The notes under the pieces were generated by a model. That model saw nothing but the letters and a program-made list of their open reading frames with translations. It ran no database searches and was not told the origin of the DNA. Shown here one piece after another: positions 47,013-61,894 of a stretch of 64,000 bases of DNA (positions are counted from its first letter, which is position 1; each line of letters opens with the position of its first letter). The stretch is from Rhabdornis inornatus. Taxonomy: Eukaryota > Chordata > Aves > Passeriformes > Rhabdornithidae. The position numbers and the translations under genes were made by a program. Location of the stretch: positions 806,001-870,000 of the forward strand of contig VWZS01000240.1 of the NCBI GenBank assembly GCA_013397075.1. The letters are read 5' to 3'.

Positions 47013-50000
47013 ACATCTTCCTTTGTCGTCTCTAACAACATAAACTCTCCCTTCCTACAATGAGCTCCCACCATAATAGAAATGAAAAGGGAAGGGAGGA
47101 GGTGGGTGAGCCTCTTCCCCTTGCACCTTCCACAGTAACACATGATCCAGACAGATGAAAGTGAGCAGACATTCATTACAGCCTCTGTTGGGGTCTTATT
47201 TTAATTATTTTAGCAATGACTGTACTAACATCCAATGAGCCTGAGAAAAAACATTGTCATGTTATCCTGCATAGAGACACAATAAAACAGAATTCTCAAA
47301 AATTTACAATCCAAAATGAGAGAAAGCAGAGGGGGAAAGAGCACTACAAATTCCTCAGGAAGCTGGAGAAATGAGTGAATGAGCACTGGATTTTTAAAGA
47401 TATTTTGATGTTTATACATTGAAATATTGGTGAGCTAAATATACACAGGAATATAAGACTCAGATCCATAATTTCTCTAATTACTGTAAATTAATTGCAA
47501 TTATGCTCAAAAATATTACTAGCAATTTAAAAAAGCTTTTAGATGAAAACAGTTTAAGCCAAAGGATTGTATTAATAAAGCTGAATGGTTCTGTGCACTA
47601 GCTCTTAATTGGGTGACCTTCTACAGGAAGGACATTTGCATGTAGCCCATTCATATGAGCTTTATAAGTGCAAGGCAGCAGAACAGTAAAAACTTGATGA
47701 GGTATTTCTTTGTCTCAATTTTGCTAGGTAGAAAAAGGATTCTCAATAATAAGTTACAACAATGGCTCTATGGCCAACCTACTTAGAGGGAAAAGAGCTG
47801 TTCTGAGTGCTTGTTAAGGGAGATTAATTCAGGCTAAATGAAATAAGAGAGATTGCAGCTTTCCAAAGCAGTTACAATTAAACCTGACTAGCACCAGATG
47901 CCACCAGTTAAAGGACACACAGGGTGAGTGTGTTTAGCTTCATGAGATACTGTGAAGACATTTAATAATAAAACTCACCTATCCATAAATTTTAGGCTTC
48001 TTCACAGTTAGGCACCAACCGAGCAGGGTTTTGGTTGTCTGAATTTAATGACTTGACAAAGGCAAGGGTTCAAAAGCTGAAACAATATCTAGAAGCAGAA
48101 AATATACCAGCAAGACTAGATTTATGAATTGAGTTCCAGCGGTTGTTCTGTAATTATATAGGGGAATCAAAAATCTGTAGGTATTATTCAAATAGTCATT
48201 AAAATTCTCCAGATTCTTGGAACCTTTTCCATGCAAAAGCACAGAACTGTCCCATCTCTTCAGTCTATTGCCCAGCATAGTGTTGAGGCTGGCAGGCTGC
48301 CACAACTCAGCAGCTCCCCCACCTAGGCCTCCTGAGGTATCTGGGCAAGGACACAGATACCACCTCTATATTGTGAGAGAAAAATCTAGTATTTGCTGTA
48401 AGACTGAGTTTCTTCAGAGAGGCCAACCTGCTCTAAAACATGGCCATTTAGGCCAAAATTCTTGCACAAGAAGTGGAAATCCTCTATCTTGAGCCATCGT
48501 ATGAACCATCATCTTCTAATAAGACACCCTGTGTAGGATACCTGCTGCTGTGGATTGAGCAAGTTCCACCTCAGATTGTTCACTCAGTTTCAAGATGCTT
48601 GGAAGGAAAGGGTTAATCACTGCTGTGATCTCAGTGCATTCCAACACAATCTATAGAAAAGAATCTGTGATGGGGGCAGTTTGTTTTATTTCTAACACAA
48701 AGCCTTCTCTCTTCTGCATATTAAAATGGCTCAACTCATAAGGTAGATGAGTGTTCAACACAAATGGGAGCTGATATCCCAATGCATTTCCTTTTCCATC
48801 TTACATAGACTCTTGGCCTCTTTAGTTGCTGCAGTTTGTATTTTTAGCATACTTTTGCATTTGTATGCAGCATCAACCATGCTAAACAAAGATTTATTCA
48901 TGCAAACAGTATCTGAAGACACCTTATGACAAAACCCTGAAGAAATAGATACAATAAACAGTTTCTTGCTATTTAAGACTTTGCTGTTGCAACCATTTAA
49001 GCACATAATTTATTTTAATAAGTCCACTGTTTTCACTGTGATTGTAAGTGTTAACAGATTTAATCACATATGTAATAATTTTAGGACTGAGGCTGAAATC
49101 TAGAAATGACATAACTGCATTAGTGTCCATCATTGCTTGCAGAAAAGGGGTAATGTACTTGTAAGGCATTCAAGGTGCATTTCCTGCCAAAAAAATCTCA
49201 AGGTACAGTTATCCTTTTTCTGCATCCAGTTGTTAACTATTTTTATTAAAGAAAAATAGCATAAATGTATCAGACATGTCAACACTGGGCTTTATTGTGA
49301 ATTCAGATAAAACACAGGAAAACTTCTTTTTTACCTCTGATTCTTTATTATTAGAGATATTTTTAAAACATTTCCTAGCATCATATCTGGCAGAATTCTT
49401 CATGAAAAGAGCTAATAATACATTTACCATTGCCAACATGGGGTTTTCCTTGATAAGAAAGTAATGGAAAAAACTGTCATAACCGCATATGGAGGAGGAT
49501 TTTGCTATCACGTTCTGCGATAGAGAAATCTGAATTGATATATTGCAGTCTGAACGGGAAAAAATTATAAACTGGGGAAATGGAAAGAAGTAACTGATAC
49601 ATTGTGCCCCTGCCCCCTTCATCTTTCAGTCTAGAGCTGAAAAGTCTAAAAAATTCATCAGCTACAGCTTTCATGCAAGCAGACAGAAAATGGATGTTCT
49701 CAGTCAACCAAATGTTAAGGTTTTAGAGATAAGGACTAGTGCATTGAAATTAAAACCAGGCTCCAATGGGCAGCCAATGGACAATTTAGAGGTTAGTATA
49801 ATGTTTTTCATCTATCTTTTCTGGCAGAAGGCTGCATTTTGAACCAGCTTGCAGTAATCCTGCAAGCTTGGTCCTAGCAGGCGTCTCTACCTCCTGTGAC
49901 AAAGATGTCACCATCCATGCATGCATGTAAATTTGCATCTTAAGAAGAAAGCTGCAGCCTTTTAGCCTGTCCAGACAGTAATAGGCTTTTCTGCTACAGT

Positions 50001-51169
50001 TGCTATTGGAATACAAGAGCAAAAATGAGCTAAATCACCCCAGAAAATAGACCACTGAAGAAACATAAAATGTTCTGAAGCTTGAAATGCCACCCAATGA
50101 TGTTATATCCTATAACTATGCTGTAATCTTATTATCTTAATAACGGATTTTTTCTCAAATATCAAGAAATAGTGTGAACAATGACAGTAGCAGTTTACTG
50201 TGAAGGTGGCATTCATTGTATTTGTGAGAAAAGTGCAAATAATAGTAAGATTCTATAAAAGGACAACCAAATGGAATGGGATGAGAAAGGATTGGATTTT
50301 TTTTTTTCTGGGAAAAGGAACTGTACAGATAGATATATTATTCTAATTCTTACCTAATTAACTACCACAGGCAATATGGCCAAAATTAGACTTTGCCACT
50401 ACTAAGAGAATAAAGTGGTACAGGTTTGCTATGCTGAAAGTATGCAAGTTTTAATCACAATCCTCAAGGGAAAATCTTCTCTTTGATGTTCCAGATGAAT
50501 CTCATTAATCTATAACTACCTATTGCACATTATCCATTTTTGCAGTGTACCTGAGAGAGGAGGCTGCCTAATGATTCAGTTACTACTCTCCCAGACTCAG
50601 CTGAGTAAACTGACTCCTGTGGGGATTTTCTGTGTTCCTTTGCAGGTCTGGTCCTAGACTGTTCCACAGGTAACCTGGGCTTAATATCTCAGAATAACAC
50701 AGGGAGATGCTTGACACCAATAGAGCTGCTGTTGTGGTGTTTAGTGGAATTCAGAATAGGTGCTCACGTGCCTTGGACAACAGAGAATGAAACACTGGCA
50801 ATCAAAGAAGAGGATTTCCAGAAGCCAGGGAGCTGAGGAAGAAACTCTGGCATTGCCATCAAGGGATGCTCAAGAGTAGTATCAGCAAGTTTTGTCTCTG
50901 GAATGAAGGTACACGTTGACTCACAGCCTGTGGGTTATGCCTGTTGCTGCTCAAGCACCACCTACTAAATACATCTCTTGGAAGGAGAGAAGCTCCTTTT
51001 AAATATTAATTTGGATCCTCCCCAGAATATCCTGTTTCACAGGGATTTAAGCGTGTCACAGGAAAGCAGGAGATGCATTTTCAAATCTTCCAAACTTTAT
51101 GTTAAGTTACAGACTGAGTCCCACCTTGTATTCTGACACCAGAGTATCTCTTGCTGAAGCCATTCCACT

Positions 51170-51240
51170 TTGTATAAATAATTAACTACTCATTAACATC
51201 TGAGTAATTAGCAGTTATTGTGCCAGCACCAAGGAAAACA
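51170..51240. other. TAATTA-rich patch, possible conserved noncoding element
   Basis: Within 70 bp there are several homeodomain-type cores (aataattaactac, ctcattaac, gagtaattagc) followed by a balanced-composition stretch. Conserved developmental enhancers often look like this, but so does AT-rich DNA by chance. No alignment is available here. Confidence 0.2.
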
Positions 51241-52299
51241 CAGTGCAGTAAGAAGGTCAGTGTTGTTGGGGTTTGCTTTTTTCTTTAAGGAAATGCTGTT
51301 TCACAATTAGTCTTTACCTGCTTTAGTCATTGCTGAAATGCAAGCTGATCCCAGCGAGTTTCTGAACTTTCTTGCTCCTTCAATGTTACAGCAAATCTCA
51401 GATTCCTACTTCCTCTGTAGAGAACCAGATCTGGGGCTGCTCCCAGGAGTAAGGAACATCATAAGGAATCTAAAGTATCTTCTTGACTGGCAGCATCCAA
51501 AAATCGGTATAGCGATTTCTATTCTCTTAGGGAAATACCCCAGCTAATAAAAGAAATTATTTCTAAAAGAGAGCACTTACAGAAATTTGTTTCTGTGGCA
51601 AATTTTTTAAAACTGATGCATTTGGTTCCCAGATAAGCTATACTTTTGCTAATATCAGGGTTTCCTGGAAATGGAAATTCGGAATTCCAAACAGCTGTGC
51701 AGGCTGGAGTGTTCCCACCTTTACACTACCAGTCAGTGTTTTTCCAGTGAAAAAGTGGCAAACACATGAGTGTTTCAACCCACCCAAGGCAACGTATTTT
51801 GTGCTATGACCCGAGTTCATGGAGTCAACCAAACTGTTTTCAGCTGCTGGCAATTTCTATCAAAGTAACAATTCTGTCAGTATTTAGAGAAAAAAAAAAA
51901 GCTGGATAGAAAATAAGAGAGAACCCGGAGCTATGTTTGTGAGCAAAATTTGTCCTTTTCAATCACAGCCGTAACAGTATCGCACTTTGAAGCCTTTAAA
52001 CATTAACCAAGAATAAAGAACATTTCCTGCTGTTTGGAGCACTCATGTTACATGATAAAGGTCTCTTAGCAGTTGAGAGGATTATCCTGATTCTCTCTTT
52101 CATCTGCCTCTCTTTTGTCAGACACAGTTTTATCGCTTGCAGGCTCCAAGTCTCCAAGAAGTGAGTGGATTGCCTTTCCCTTGAGTATTGGACATCCTTG
52201 AAGTACTTGCACTCAGCTTTTTATCCTTTTCTGAGTATTATGTAGAGATCACACAGCAATTTAGGAAAGTAAAAAAAATATTTGTCTTGTCTTGGATTG

Positions 52300-52720
52300 T
52301 CATAGAGCAGCAAGGACAGGATCCTGAGGAAGAGTGAGCCAGGAGCTGAGGGATTCCAGCCCAGACAGTGCTCCCACTGGCCAGGACCCGGTCCTGCAGC
52401 ACCTGAGCAGAGCAAGGCATGGCCAGGTGCTGGAAACAGGGTCCTTTCACAGCCCCTTCCAGGGGGTTCCATCAGAAGCAGCAGGAGACAGGGCTGCAGA
52501 CAAGACTGGACACAGGTTCAGGACTGCAGTACACATCCAGAGGGCTCAAGTGTGAAATGGACAGCGGACAGACATCCCTACAGCGTAGCCCCCAGCAGGG
52601 ACTGGGGGCTCGGCCTGAGTTAAAATGGGGTTTCAAGGCCCATGGACAGAAGATGTGGGTGGGAGTCCCAGGAGAGTCTGGTCAGCATCATCAGGGTCAT
52701 TTGTGCTCTCAAGGCTCTTT
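52300..52720. other. GC-rich unclassified patch
   Basis: About 400 bp of markedly GC-richer DNA (ggccaggacccggtcctgca, gcagggactgggggctcggc) inside AT-rich surroundings, with open frames on both strands of up to 147 codons. The translations show no domain and no hydrophobic or structural pattern. A decayed retroelement or LTR piece is the likeliest source, but I did not recognise the family. Confidence 0.4.
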
Positions 52721-55145
52721 CATTAGTGTTCTATTAAGTCCAGTAGAGACCAATTCCACACATTATATTCTACTCCTATTTTTGCTTATAACATCTGTCC
52801 TATCACTGACTTTCTTCCCCTATGTTTCACATGCTGATTTCACCTTCAAACTGTCAGAATGAAAGTTTTACTATTGATATACTTCTTTGATAACCAAAAA
52901 TTCGGCAAGGCTTGCTCCATTTAAAGGTGCCCCAGTGCTGGAATACCACAGTCAGACCACAGCATCACAGCTCTCAAATACAGGGTAAAGTGAATAAAAA
53001 CAATTACAACTGAAAAATAGCTATTTTGTGAAAACTTAATTAATTGTAGTCAAACTAGGAATTTTACAACTCTATGTGAAGGCTCTACTAGGTACCATTG
53101 AAAATTCCATCAATGGTCAGGTATAATTCATCCATTCACAAATTGAAATTAATAACCCTTTGTGTAAAAGTTTTAAATAAAATGTATTTATTGGTGTTTT
53201 TCTTATATACATTGTATGTTTCAGCTTCATCTAAGCAAAAGCCTGAAATACTTTAAATTTTGTTTAAATTATGTTTTAAATGGAAAGCAAAATCTTGTCT
53301 ACAAGGGGCCATAAAAGTTTTAATTAAAAGAAAATCACTTATGAGTGCAGAATGACAATGCATAGAAGTAAAAATATTTTGGACTGAATAAAAATGCAGA
53401 TAAAAGCTATACAAGGGCTGTGGTTTTGTTATTATCTTGGTTTACTTTTTTCTAAACATGCTGGATGTTTTTTCTTACTTGAGCTTGGAAAAATATAAAC
53501 TTCATTTTGATTTGTGTGTCATTCAGGGAGTTTCTAAGATATCTGGTAAACAGTAAAGGGCACTAGCACAGTTTCCAGGAAGCTGCTGCAGTTCCCTCTT
53601 CAATAGTGTGAAAGTGATAAGGACAAGAGAGTTCACACTCCCCCCGTGGCTGTGTGGTTTGGGAGCTGACAATGTAGGTGTCAGTGACGAGGATACAACT
53701 TCTTGTAAGTGGACCTATCTGGAATTTCAGGCAGGGAAAAGACTTTCCTGAAACTCATAATTCCCAGAATGTGTGGCAGTTACTTGGATACATGGAGAGT
53801 TCTATGTGTTTTGCTGGTTATCATGAGGAAATTCCTAAACTGGTGCAATTAATTGCATTTAATCTCCAACTGACAGTTATTAGTGGTTAATACCAATCAA
53901 AAAAGGGATTCCCTGATTTCCTAGGAATATGAAAGAAGGGTATATCTGCAAAACAAGATTAAACTTGGTGTTTAGCTTCAGATTTCCTGCTAAGCAGTTT
54001 GATAGAAGGTTTAAATTGGTAATCCAAAACACCTTGACTGCAATCAGTCCAACCACACATAATCCATCTGCCAGCATTCCTTGGAATTGCATGTACAAAT
54101 TCTCATGTTGGCAGCAGAAGGCTACAGAAAGGGAAACAGTCCAGGACTTTAAACCACACCCTGGAAAAGCCTGTACCTTTCTATTTTGGCAACTAAGACC
54201 TTTGTTGCTGATGCTTTCTCTGTTGTCATTAATGAGGAAATATCTGTGTCAAAAGAGTATTTTCTCGAGATTTCAACCCACACCTTTTCTGTTGTTCCGT
54301 TGAGCTAGTAGATCACCTCTATTTGCAATATGCTACCCTGGAGAGGAGAATGAGGTCACCAAACAAATAGTTATCTTGTGAGTTAACTCAGTTTCTCAAC
54401 TTGACAAATTCAGAGGCTATACACTACTGCTTTGCTAGCCAAACCTAGATTTGTCACGAGGCTGAAGTTTAAAAAACAGACAGAAAGGTCTTGGTCTGAG
54501 GAGGATCCATTCTCTATATTAAACGTAAATGTAGAGTAGATACTGTCCTTGCTCCACACAAATATCAGTGGGGTACTGGCTAACACAACTACAGTTTATA
54601 AAATGCTAAATTCATATTGCAAATCCTTTAAGAAATTCAGCTTGCATTAAATTGAAATTAATGCTTTGAGTTTTAGAGCCCACTATAAAGGAATCAAGAA
54701 ACTCAGCAAGAGACGCAGCACGGTTGCATCCCGGACCCCATGCTGAATCCTTTTCCCAAAAGAAAAGTCAGGGTATTTAAAACAAGTATATATTGAAAAA
54801 AACACTTGTCCTTGCTGAGCCTTTGCTAACAGTTCTAGTGTATCAGACACTGAATTGCAAGCTCCCATGTGTGTGGGACACTGTGAGATCTTGGATTCTA
54901 GTTGGTTTCCAAATGTGTAAGTGCAAAATAACAGGGAAAATTGTCAAGACTTTTCCCTGATATCTTCTAAAATATTGGATCAGCAAATTCAAAAGACTTC
55001 TGCTTCTTTCAAGATCTAGACTTAGTTAGTGTTTTGTTGCCCTCAAACTTATAGCACTGACATGATATATATTTAGGATAATATATATTGTCCAGAGAAA
55101 GAAGTCATTAACTAATCAAAACTGATAAGCATATTTAAGCAAGTT

Positions 55146-55165
55146 TTTGTTGTTGTTGTTGTTGT
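55146..55165. repeat. Microsatellite, (TTG)n
   Basis: About six uninterrupted TTG/TGT units followed by a T run. Confidence 0.85.
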
Positions 55166-55516
55166 TTTTTTCACCTACATTACTTCTAAGTGGATGATTA
55201 TTCTGTTCATCTCTGAAGAAAGAGAATGTATCTGGTCTGGTTTTTCCTGCAGTTTGTTTTTTTCTCTCTCTGTTACAGTGAATAGCTCTCAAAAGCAGCA
55301 TTATCAAGTAAAATAAGAATGAGAAAACTTGTTATACAGTATTTAATTATGCCAGACTTTCTCTCTAATATCATTTTGATAATGTGGGATTTAAAAAGCT
55401 GCTGACATCAGTAATGAAAGCAAAAGAACAAAAGAGTGCAACTCCCTTAGAAGTATTTCCTCATAAATCTGGAGTAGCACAAAATCCATTGCAAGCCAGA
55501 AAAGATAAAAGAGCAG

Positions 55517-55533
55517 CGCGTGTGTGTGTGTAC
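55517..55533. repeat. Microsatellite, (GT)n
   Basis: A short gcgcgtgtgtgtgtgta tract, six GT units. Confidence 0.8.
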
Positions 55534-58500
55534 ATGCACACTTCTGAGGAAATGCCTTAGTTTTCAACCATTTCTTCACCTGTCAGAATTCTTTATCACT
55601 GATGAAAAACTGCCACATAACATTCTGTACCCACAATGCCCACAGGCATTCTGGTCTTTTTTCCCTCTCATACTGATGTGTCATGCATTAATTGATGATT
55701 CTCAAAGGCTGTGAAAAGTTCATCAGTAATCCAGGGGAATCACTATAAATGCAAAGGAGTTTTGTAAATGCAGAGTTTATAAACTAAGAATTTCCTTAGT
55801 TTCTTGGTTCCATTTATTTATTTACTCCATCTTATAGCATGGGTGAGATCCACTTGACAGTGTGAAGCAATATTTTTCAAACAGAAATGGTCAACTTTGT
55901 CTTTGAATGAAGACCATTTCATAATGTTACAGATAGACTGGAAACATGTTTGGGCTAAAATAACCTCAGTGGTTTGGGCATTAATGGACAGCAAGATATT
56001 CATCTTTCCATGGCCCAGATGGGTTCCCAGCCACCGTAACCTGTAAAAGGTGGAGCTAAATGGAAGAACAGAGGAAGGGTGTAAGAGTTAGTTAAGGGTG
56101 TAGTCCAGTGAGTTCTTTATTCACGGATGGCCAGGCAGAAGTTGAAGCAAAAGAAAAACATTTAAGCTCTTTAACACCTTCTTCCAGACTTTCTCTGCAG
56201 TAACACGGAAGGAAGGCATTTCAGGTAAGTCTCATGACTTATTGATGCAGTTATAACCATAAAAATACCTTCAGTTAAAAAAAAAAAAAATCCCTTGGGA
56301 ACTGTGGATTTTACGTTTTTTTTAGTTTTCACTGGACCTTCAGTAGGCTTCCTTTCATTTAAGGTGCCTAAATGTTTTGGGTTTCTTCCCAATTTCCTTA
56401 GGAACACTTCACTTCTTTTTTCTATGTGTGAAGTATCTGGAGGGTCTAAACCATTTGCTAACCTTTCTGAGGTTCTGACTTGGCGTTAGCTCAAGGTCAC
56501 CCTCTTTCTGAAGCCAATAAGGTCTAGCAGGATTTCCCCATGAAATCATAAATACCATGTGTGTTTTTGTACATTTGTGCCCATTAATGAGTGGGAAGTG
56601 TAAAGAAAAGAGATGATTGGGAAACGAAAAATAATATGAAAAAATCTCTCTGATACGATGTTTGCTTTTATACAAAATATGGACACATGAGTCATGACTT
56701 GGACAGAGCTGCACTGTGGGATATTATACCTCCAAAAAGGAGAAGTGACCAAGAGATGTTGAGGCTACACAGTACACCTGAAAGCTGAGATAATGGAACT
56801 AGATGAAGGATGTTTAGAACATAAAACTTGAATGTTAAGTAGTTGACTTTGGTAGAAATAATGCATGAGCTGTAGCAAAAAGAATCAGTATGAACAAATG
56901 ACAAGATATGATGTAGATCTGAGGTTGGTGAAAAAGAGCATAAATCTCGGTCTGATACAGCCATGCCAAGTTACTGTAAGATGACCTGACTGTGAGTGCA
57001 TTGGCAGATGCTGGTTGAACTTTTAAGTAGTAGTGACAAGTGATTAAAAATGTTAAAAACAACCTTCAAAACGAAGGTCAGCTACATGTTTCTCAATCCA
57101 ACAGGTGACGATTTCCTGAGAACCAGAATATGATATTTTTATCTCAGTCATTAGCTTCCTAAAAGGAGACATCTCACAGTATCAAGGAGATAGCAGAATC
57201 ATTAAAAACCAAATAAAATTAAATCCATTAGAGAACAAGACTAAGTCTATTTAGCTAAACACGTCTGAACTGCAAAAACATAATGCATGCAAAATAATTC
57301 AATCACTTTTTGGCATAGCATCCAGTATTCATCTTTAAAGATCAAAACATACACACATCTCATTTAATTGCAATACAAAATGAGTCAGGCAAATATAAAA
57401 TTATTCATGACTACAAGACCGTCTCAGGACAATTATCTTCATGATAAAAAATTGTAACATTGGCACAACGTAAATTTGTAAATACCATTAGTCATAACAT
57501 TTAGGTAAATGGTACACTATAACTTTGTTCTTTCACTTTCCAAAATGAAGAAAACATTCTTTCATCTCAGACCTGCTTCCGAAGGAAATAGAGACCTGAA
57601 ATAGTAGACTGAGAGACAAAGAGCATTTCATTCTATCCCACACAAATATCATTCTGGGAGTTTTTGTCAAACAACAGCTTGCACTCTATGTCAACAACAT
57701 ATCCTCCTAAGATTTTTAACAAAGAGCGTTTTATGAAAGAATTCACTCTGATCAAAATATGAATCACAAAATAATATAATTAAGATCATCCACTATTTTA
57801 AAAACCTGCAGGAAAATTCAAGATAATATGATTTTTTCCTCTCAAGACATGTACAAAAATGTTCGACACCAAGGACTTGCCCATTAACTCAGGATTCTAC
57901 ATATTCTCTAACCATCCTTTTTGGAACAAATCCAATTATGCAGGCTTATCTGAAGTGAACGCCAAAATTGCTGATTTGATGACTCTTAATTTTCAGGCAA
58001 TCCATCACCTCTTATGTTTAGGGGCACTTCTACACAGCAGGTACAGAGAACTGTGCTGTGTCTGCCTATACAGAATTCCAAACCCACATCAAAAGGGGAG
58101 TGTGGAGCAACAAATTCTGAGACAGAATGTGACCAGAAGCAGTAGATAATTTCCTCAGTGGGCAGAATATTTGATGCATGACTGTACAATCAAAAGCTCC
58201 TTCAATAGCTCTGCTAGTGGAAGTAGGAGCACCCCAGTATTCCCTCTCCGGGGGATAAACTTGCTTTCAGAGCTCTGCTAGTAGAAGCAGCTGGGTGAAG
58301 CCTCTTATATTTGCTTCATGCAGTCAGGGATATGCTTATGAAGTCAGTGATGATGGTCTAAATGAACCCAGCTGATTTCTCAAAGGAGATGAGTGATTTG
58401 TTTGCAGGCAGTCTATAGGGACAGTGATGAACACCTTACCAGCAATAATAAATAACTGGAAGAGGTAAAACATAATTAATGCAGCTGTTTAGTGTCAGAA

Positions 58501-61311
58501 AGAGTACCTTCTCACAGCCTAAGGAACTTCTGTCCCTGAAAACGGTGTGAAAAGATAAGCTTATTTGTCTCTTCAGTATTTCCTGTCAGTGGTCACTCCT
58601 CCAGGACACTGACTTTGCTGATCCCTCTCTTCAGGGGCTTTGATGTACTGCATAGTGAGTCCCATTGCCCATAAGGCTACAGATTGTACTAGGCAGCCAG
58701 GCATGTAAAAGCTGATGTGTTATCACTGCTAAAATCTTGTGTGGATATACCTACAAATTCTTTAGAAATAAGCTCTTGTGATTATATCTTTAATGGATTC
58801 AGGTATCTGAAACTCAGTAGTGTATTGTGTTTTGTTAGAGGTCACCTGTAAATGATGGTTTGCTCACACAGTAGGAAGGAAAAGAATTGTTAGAAGGTGG
58901 AAATCAGAATAACAAACAAAGAAAAGAGGCATTTTATATTCTTTAGTTTGTTGTGCAAAACTGTGTGTGTCCCTTTGCAGAGAAATGTACATATCGGTCT
59001 TTTAAAACATATGGTGCAGAGCTTGTTGCCTGTGAAAAAAATCCTACTTCAGACCACAATCATCAGTCTCCCCTTCAGGTACAAATGCTCTGATCAGCTA
59101 TTTGAAAAAAGCAAAAATTGAGATGATTCTTAGCAACCCAGTTAGAGTGGCATGGTACAGATTCTTCCAGGAGAACACTCAAAGCATCCTTTCAGATATT
59201 ATGATTTGAAAAGGAAGATCTAACAATGAAATTCTATCAGGATGGAAGCCAGTTGGGGAAACACCACTGGTTTTACTGCAACAAGAATTGCAGTCTTCAT
59301 TTTTGGCATCTTGATATAAAGAGTTTCTCTGTTCAATAGTTATCTCCTAGGACACATATTTTATGATCATTTACATGTGCAAAGAGACATCTGAGCTCAA
59401 AGCAAACAGATGCATGTTTGATTGTTCAGCCTGCCTGCACAATAAAGTTTCCAGGTATGACAAGTTTGTGTGTAGAAAATTATATTTGTTTAATAAATTT
59501 TATTCAGAGTCATGAAGTCTTGTTTTTGTAAAGTGACTCTTTTAGATTAGCTCCTGCTTCCTTAAAAGTCTTTTTTTTAGCAGAATGAATTTCAGCCTCA
59601 CTGCTTCTTGTAACTGCAGAATACTGTCTACTTTATCATTTCTATCTGACAGACAAAACCAAGAAGGATTAAATTTTTCTGTATTTTCCTGCTAGAGAAA
59701 ATACATCACTCCGTTGGTGTTTGTAGGCTGTCAGAAGAGCATGCAAGCATGATTCCATGGCCTCTCACAATGGCTCTGTGACAGTCCTAAAAACATTGAG
59801 CTGTTTTTCTGAACTAGAATGTTAATTACAGCGTCATCATAATTTTTACTTTTGGGTTTGTTTTATCCTTTAATTGGCTTTTTGTACGGACTGTAAAGGC
59901 TCCCTTTCAAAGGAATTAAACAATGAACACATTATAACCATTTCGATGTTTTACTGGACTCTGTGCCAAGACTTTTAAAATTAAGTCTGTCTAATCCGCT
60001 TGTATGCTGTGTTATCAAATATAGCCTGATGTCATGACAACTTGCTTGGCCTTGTGTGACTTAGTTTACAGACCAGCTGGAGCATAAAATCATTAGAAAT
60101 GCCCACAGATTTATGTAAACAGAAATTGTGAAGTCACCTATGTCCAGTTTCTATATGACTGAGTTAAAGTAGTCACAACACTCTAGAACTAGGTGCTGTG
60201 CCCAGGTGGACAGGTAGATATTTGGGTTGCAATGCTGGCTCTAAGATAACAGAGTAGACATGGTTTAGATTGGAGAGCATTTCTTTTTTGTTCAACAGAA
60301 CAAGAGATAATGGTTTCAATTATGCTTCCAGGTCTTGCTATGTAGCTGTGTTAGCTTCAGTGGGAGCCTATGAATTACATTTGCCTGACTAATTCTAACA
60401 TCACAACTGTATGTCAAAAGCAAGGTTCTTTGCCATTAAACTTCATGAATCCAACTCAACCCATACCAACCTGAACTGGTTAGTGAAGAGAGATTAGATG
60501 TGAGCTGCAGTTGGAAGTGGGGGGGGGTCTTCACTGTTTTAGGTTCTCAAAGGCTATGATCTTGGTTGTATGAAATAGGATCAGTAATGTAAATAGAAGG
60601 GTGGTATGTGCCTATTCTCTCCTTTGTCTCAGGTTTTCCTGTATTACACCAAAATATGGATTTATTCTGGCACTGGAAGAGATCTCATCTGACCAGATGC
60701 TTATTTGCTCCCTGATCATACAGTACCATTGACACATCAGCATCATAGGGAAGAGCAACTCCATGATGTGCATGACACGTGGTGGGCTCTGTCGGTGAGA
60801 CATGACACATGCAAGCATCCAGCGACCTGCCCAAGGTGGATGTCAGGTTGCTTGCAGGAGAGGTGATCATCTGACAGGACAAAGACTCAGTGTATGTTTT
60901 TGGGCACTTAATGAGCCATTTGTAATCTGTCCTGTGCTCATTGAAGCTGGAGTTTTACCTATGAGTTTTATCTAAAACCCTTGTTTCCACTTGTCAAAAG
61001 TCACTGTATTGCATCTGACAAAGAAAATTTTCTTCCACATATGCAGCATTTGGTATCATCAGTCGTTGAACTGGTTCTCTCAGCTCCATGAAAAATATAC
61101 ATCTCAGCTGTTTACAACCCTGTCACATATTTTGGGTAATCGCTCCTCCCAGAGCGCGCAGTGGTAATCCACTGTTCCCACAGCAACACAGCAATCTTCA
61201 GCCTGACTGAGAGGCCATGCTTATTACCAGACAGAGCTTACTTGTAGGAATGCATCCAGTTTATTGCTCAGAAGGTCACCCTTTCTACAATGATCTAGGC
61301 AACTAAGCAAC

Positions 61312-61894
61312 TAACATGGCTCAATTTCAGCTGGCAAATAAGTACCCTAAGTACCTTACAGCTGCCCACTTCCCTTTTCCTGCCCACCCCCACCAAGGAG
61401 ATGGGGAGGAAAATCAGGAAATAAAATAAAATAGAGGTCATGGATTGAGACAAGAACAGTTTTATAACTAAAACAAATATAACAACAATTGTAATAAAAA
61501 TAAGAGGGAGAGAGGGAGATAAAACCAAAGAACAACTGATGCACTGTTCACCACCTGCTGACTGATGACCAGCCTGTCACTGAACCACAATCACCATCCT
61601 GCTCCTGGCTAACTTCCCCCAGTTTATATTCTGAGCATGATGTTCTGTGGAATGGAACATCGTTTTGGCCAGTTCAGTCACCTGTGCTAGCCAGGCTGCC
61701 TCCCAGCTTTTTGTGTACCTCATCACTGGCAGAGCATGAGACACTGACATATCCTTGACAGAGGGTAAGGGCTGCTTAGCAATAACCAGATCAGTGTGTT
61801 ACCAACATTATTCTCATATTGAATCCAAACCACAACACTGTACTTACTAGCTACTAAAAAGAAAACGAGCTTTATCCCAGCTGAAAACAGGACA
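61312..61894 (-). mobile_element. Solo LTR, avian ERVL-like, antisense
   Basis: The minus strand carries the same LTR family as at 40.3 kb. Shared words include gtgtctcatgctctgccagt, acaaaaagctgggagg, agcctggc, acaggtgac, catgctcag, and a 'ctcaatccatgac' stretch matching 'ctcaacccaac'. It begins near 61,894 (minus-strand tgtcctgttttcagctggg) and ends near 61,312 (gagccatgtta). The five bases ACTAA occur at both edges (61,310-61,314 and 61,894-61,898) and may be the target-site duplication. There is no internal retroviral sequence, so this is a solo LTR. Confidence 0.85.

Larger units (their letters stand above)
40876..61311. other. 20 kb noncoding DNA between two solo LTRs
   Basis: AT-rich gene desert without a supportable exon or RNA gene. 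TTC6 would be the next gene expected on this side of SSTR1, but no tetratricopeptide-coding exon is visible. Local items (direct repeat, palindrome, microsatellites, GC-rich patch, CR1-like tail) are listed separately. Confidence 0.55.

Noticed and set aside
52419..52862. 147-codon plus-strand open frame in a GC-rich patch
   Set aside because: No recognisable domain and mixed low-complexity content; more likely a decayed repeat.
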